64,000 nucleotides of DNA from Bryoerythrophyllum caledonicum (Eukaryota; Streptophyta; Bryopsida; Pottiales; Pottiaceae), in NCBI GenBank assembly GCA_963971425.1, contig OZ020519.1, forward strand, positions 25,434,755 to 25,498,754. Reading direction: 5' to 3'. Below the pieces are notes generated by a model. The model made no database searches. It saw nothing but the letters and a program-made list of their open reading frames with translations, and was not told the DNA's origin. Positions 61,080 to 64,000 of the stretch are shown here, in pieces. The first letter of the stretch is position 1. The number at the start of each line of letters is the position of its first letter. Position numbers and translations under genes: made by a program.

Positions 61080-63240
61080 TCTGAATTTGACTCGCATCAC
61101 CCCGACAAGATTAACATCTCACGTCCAAGCGGGAAGGCACGTCGCATCAATCGAGTGATTGTTGACCTCACAAATAAAGATCCTCCACCACACTCCAGCT
61201 CTCATGAAGCTATCGAAGTACTTTCTTCGTCGTCACCTCCGACTTCATCCCGGGTCCAATGTGTCAAAGTTGTGTAAGAGACTGTTTGTGATGAGAACCA
61301 ATGGCACATTGCAAGGCTTCCCAAGACATCTGCCAAAAAATGTTTTGCTCTACAAGTGGGTACAAGGAAGAAGTGTATCGGCACGATTGTGTAGAACAAT
61401 AGAGCCACAACTGCCCCTACATACACAGGTTTGATGGACAATTTCAGGAAGACGAGGTTGGAGGATCATCAGTTCTTCTTCTGTAGCCACGACATTCATT
61501 GTTGTGTTATAGGCACACGACGCAAGTGGGTCCAAAGTATGCCACTACCTCCGGACTTCTGGCCGGTTAACCCCTATTGGACCAAATGTCAAAATGGGCT
61601 TGTTGAAAGTTTGGTCACATTGCTATGGTGTGAATTTTCAACAATCCTCTTTGAAATTTTTACTATAGAAAGGCATTACCAAGACCTTAGTAGGAAAAAA
61701 AATTCTTCCTAAATTGGACATTTGATGAAAAAGTTATAGGGTTTTGAATTTCAAAAGGGAAGAGCGGGCACCTCGGACACCTCCAAAAACTTTGCTAGGA
61801 CACTCTATTGAATGTGAGATTTTGAGTATTCGCATGTAATATTATTTCCCTTGATACTGTCAAAAAAAAGTTCTTGTCTTTAGTGAAAAATTGCATACCA
61901 ACCCAAGTCAAACATTTTCACTCATTGTCACTCATTGTCGGGAGAGGTACCAAAACAACTTCTTCTTTTCCACATAAAACTTTGAGATCTTTATATTTTT
62001 CACTTTTTATTTTTTCCACAACAATATGTGGTGTAAACCTTCTTATTGACCATTTGGATTATCAATCTAAAACATATCAAGTTCACAAAAAAGTAAATCA
62101 TGAATTGACAATTATTGAACCTCCACTCCTTGCACAATTGTTTGAATATGCTACATCCGTCCTCTACCTCTAAAAATTGGTGTGTAAGGAACTTACATCA
62201 TGTTGAACAAGATGGTAATGGATTTAGACCTTATGTAGTGCAAAAATTTGACACCAAGTGAAGTCAAAGTCTGCTCATCCACTCAACGCAGGGAAGAAAA
62301 TGAACCATTTGTTTGACTTTAAACACTATAATCTTTCAATCCGTGCGGTCAAAGTTTGTGAGATTTTGAATATATATTACTTAACATGTCTTTGTTGAGA
62401 TCCTACGGTCAGAACTAGAAATAAAAAATTTTGTTTCCTTTTTTGTTTATTGCATTAGAATCCAACAATTTTGAAGTGTTTTTGGTGTAAAAATCTCACG
62501 GTACCTTAGGGGTATAATTGGGAACTAACCTCAGTAGAACGGAGATACTTGCCCTCAAAAATGTCGGGTTACGTCTCGCTGAGCGTGACGTGTTGTCCCC
62601 TCAAAAGCTGTTCGGAAAAGGCAAAATTGTGAACCTCAATGATTATAATGCTCCTTCTAATTATGAAGAGCACCTAACCAAGCAATATGGGAAGAACATT
62701 CGTAGGAATCCATCTGCTCCATCTACTAAACACCATAATAGTTACGCCTCTGCTCTCTCTCAGTGATGGGAAAAAACATCACGGTCCTAATGGTTCCGCC
62801 TCCAGCCCTAGGTTGCATTCTCACTTTGGAGTCTCAAAACATATCAAAGGTATCCCAATATTTCTTGACCATTGGCCAATTTCCAAGCTCTGACTGCCTA
62901 TCTTTTATTGAGATGTCCAAGAAATCACTTGGCAAGCATGGTGCATGGACTTATTGTAAGCACCTTTACTACATCTTCAACATTGTTTGTGGTTTAGACC
63001 CAGGGTAGATGTGTACATACACGCACCTAGTTTCTACTCGAATGAGATTAAGCAAATTCTACAGATTTTGATCCTAAAACACTACGGTGCATAGCGAGAC
63101 ACTTCATGGTACGTTGTCCTTGTACTTGATCACTCCAACTTTAATATAAACCGCCGTGAGACTAAAAGGGCCACCTCCATAGTTTGTACTATTTTTTGTC
63201 CATCACTTGCTCTACACTTTGTGATAATGAGAAGATAAGG
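61080..63240 (+). pseudogene. Unrecognised coding remnant interrupted by a TTAA element
   Basis: Before the insertion one frame is coding-like with a few stops: RRINRVIVDLTNKDPPPHSS, NQWHIARLPKTSAKKCFALQ, FFFCSHDIHCC and KWVQSMPLPPDFWPV. It breaks exactly at the TTAA at 61567. Beyond 62513 coding-like sequence resumes with GTNLSRTEILALKNVGLRLA and KLFGKGKIVNLNDYNAPSNY. After a frameshift it reaches YCKHLYYIFNIVCGLD and YIHAPSFYSNEIKQIL. The CKH piece looks like the end of a SWIM-type zinc finger, but that is a guess from a short motif. The family is unknown; a transposon-derived or retroelement protein is possible. Confidence 0.4.
61571..62512. mobile_element. TTAA-flanked element, subfamily B copy 4
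   Basis: The left end reads CCCCTATTGGACCAAATGTC after TTAA (61567-61570); the right end is GGTACCTTAGGGG followed by TATAA, a mutated target copy. The body matches 55152-56094 in the opposite orientation. It is about 942 bp. Its insertion splits the coding remnant described at 61080-63240. Confidence 0.75.
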
Positions 63241-64000
63241 AGAGACTCAAATTGCTCATTTTTACTTCCATTGTATGATGACATAATCTACTTCAATCTC
63301 TCACTATTTCGTAGACTTGTTTGAAGTTTACCAGTCCCGAAGACTACAGACTCTATTCGCCAATTGCCTCCAAACTCTTCCTCAATTCTTCCTACTTTTC
63401 TCCGATTCCCTTGATTCCAAACACTCACTATTCTGCCCCTCTCAACATCGCCATACCTCAATTTAGCCGCTCTCCCTTGCAGTTTTATCAAAACCTCAAT
63501 ACTCTCTAAAATTCTCAAGTTCACCATGTCCCAAGTCCATCAACCTAATGAAATCAAACTATCTATCTTTTAAACAAACCACTTGCTATTGGACTTCCAT
63601 GAGCCTTGCAAGCCGCTAATCCTAATCTCAAATTTGTCAATCTCCATCACCCTAAAATCAATCTATATTTCCAAGTCTCGCACTCTCACTGTCACCAACC
63701 TTGTATCTGTAAAACACCTCCAAACTGGACCTGCAATCTCCCCACATCACCGTAAACCCTAAACCCCCTCAAACTTTCTAAACCACTACCTCTCCTAAAC
63801 CTGAACTCCAACCTTCCTCTCCTCCCCTCCCACCAGGGTTGTCTATCGTGACATTGTGACAGTGACGTGCCGTCATGACGTGACGCGTCGTGACGGACCC
63901 TCCCGTCACGACATAATAGAGTCAACGTAGGGTCAAAGGCCAACTTTACCCCTATGCATGGTAGATTAGTTACCTCGGCGTTGACGTGGCCATCCTATGT
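63241..64000. other. Right-edge sequence with TGACG-rich palindromes
   Basis: Most of the stretch holds only spurious frames. At 63845-63915 GTGACG, GTCACG and CGTCATGACG occur densely, including a perfect 10-bp stem GTCGTGACGG / CCGTCACGAC (63887-63896 and 63903-63912) with a 6-base loop. It could be the subterminal region of a transposon leaving the window or a cluster of bZIP-type TGACG sites. Confidence 0.35.

Noticed and set aside
1-64000. tRNA, rRNA or organelle-derived sequence
   Set aside because: No T-loop GGTTCRANTCC-type match, rRNA core or organelle gene was noticed on either strand.

Overview
This window looks like nuclear DNA of a land plant with a large, transposon-rich genome. 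The basis is an intron-split remorin gene (a family known only from plants), a plant-type hAT transposase family with spliced exons, Ty3/gypsy chromovirus remnants, a decayed TATA-binding-protein copy and long AT-rich spacers. The species cannot be named from the sequence. Intact piggyBac-like TTAA elements and a Tc1-type DD34E transposase are unusual for flowering plants, so a seed-free plant (moss, lycophyte or fern) is my inference only.

Layout. 1-0.6 kb: GC-rich patch with a good splice donor on the minus strand, possibly the 5' end of a gene leaving the window. 1.5-7.4 kb: a TTAA-flanked element, two decayed relatives, a Tc1-like foldback element (5780-7098) and a TA-flanked MITE. 7.4-13.1 kb: plus-strand hAT-like transposase pseudogene. 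13369-16148: complete Tc1-like element with an intact 336-residue transposase and 580-bp inverted repeats built from about 180-bp subrepeats. 18.4-20.1 kb: second copy of the TA MITE and another TTAA element. 23.8-28.6 kb: a second hAT-like copy on the minus strand, better preserved but also broken. 33.7-34.5 kb: Ty3/gypsy integrase remnant. 35.2-42.4 kb: a CCGG-rich block with a decayed multi-part ORF split by an AT-rich stretch. 42.4 kb: Tourist-like MITE. 44.0-44.9 kb: TBP pseudogene and a chromodomain remnant. 46.5-49.2 kb: the remorin gene, the only host gene I consider intact. 54.2-57.8 kb: four TTAA elements, two of them tail to tail. 58.8-63.2 kb: gag-like and unrecognised coding remnants, one interrupted by a TTAA element.

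How it works together. The remorin (516 residues, five coding exons, minus strand) would encode a plasma-membrane scaffold. Nearly everything else is mobile DNA. The most notable content is the intact plant Tc1-like foldback element with its non-autonomous relative, and at least seven complete or nearly complete elements flanked by TTAA whose CCCCTAAAGG-type ends point to the piggyBac superfamily. No TTAA element encodes a transposase here. No tRNA, rRNA or CRISPR array was found.
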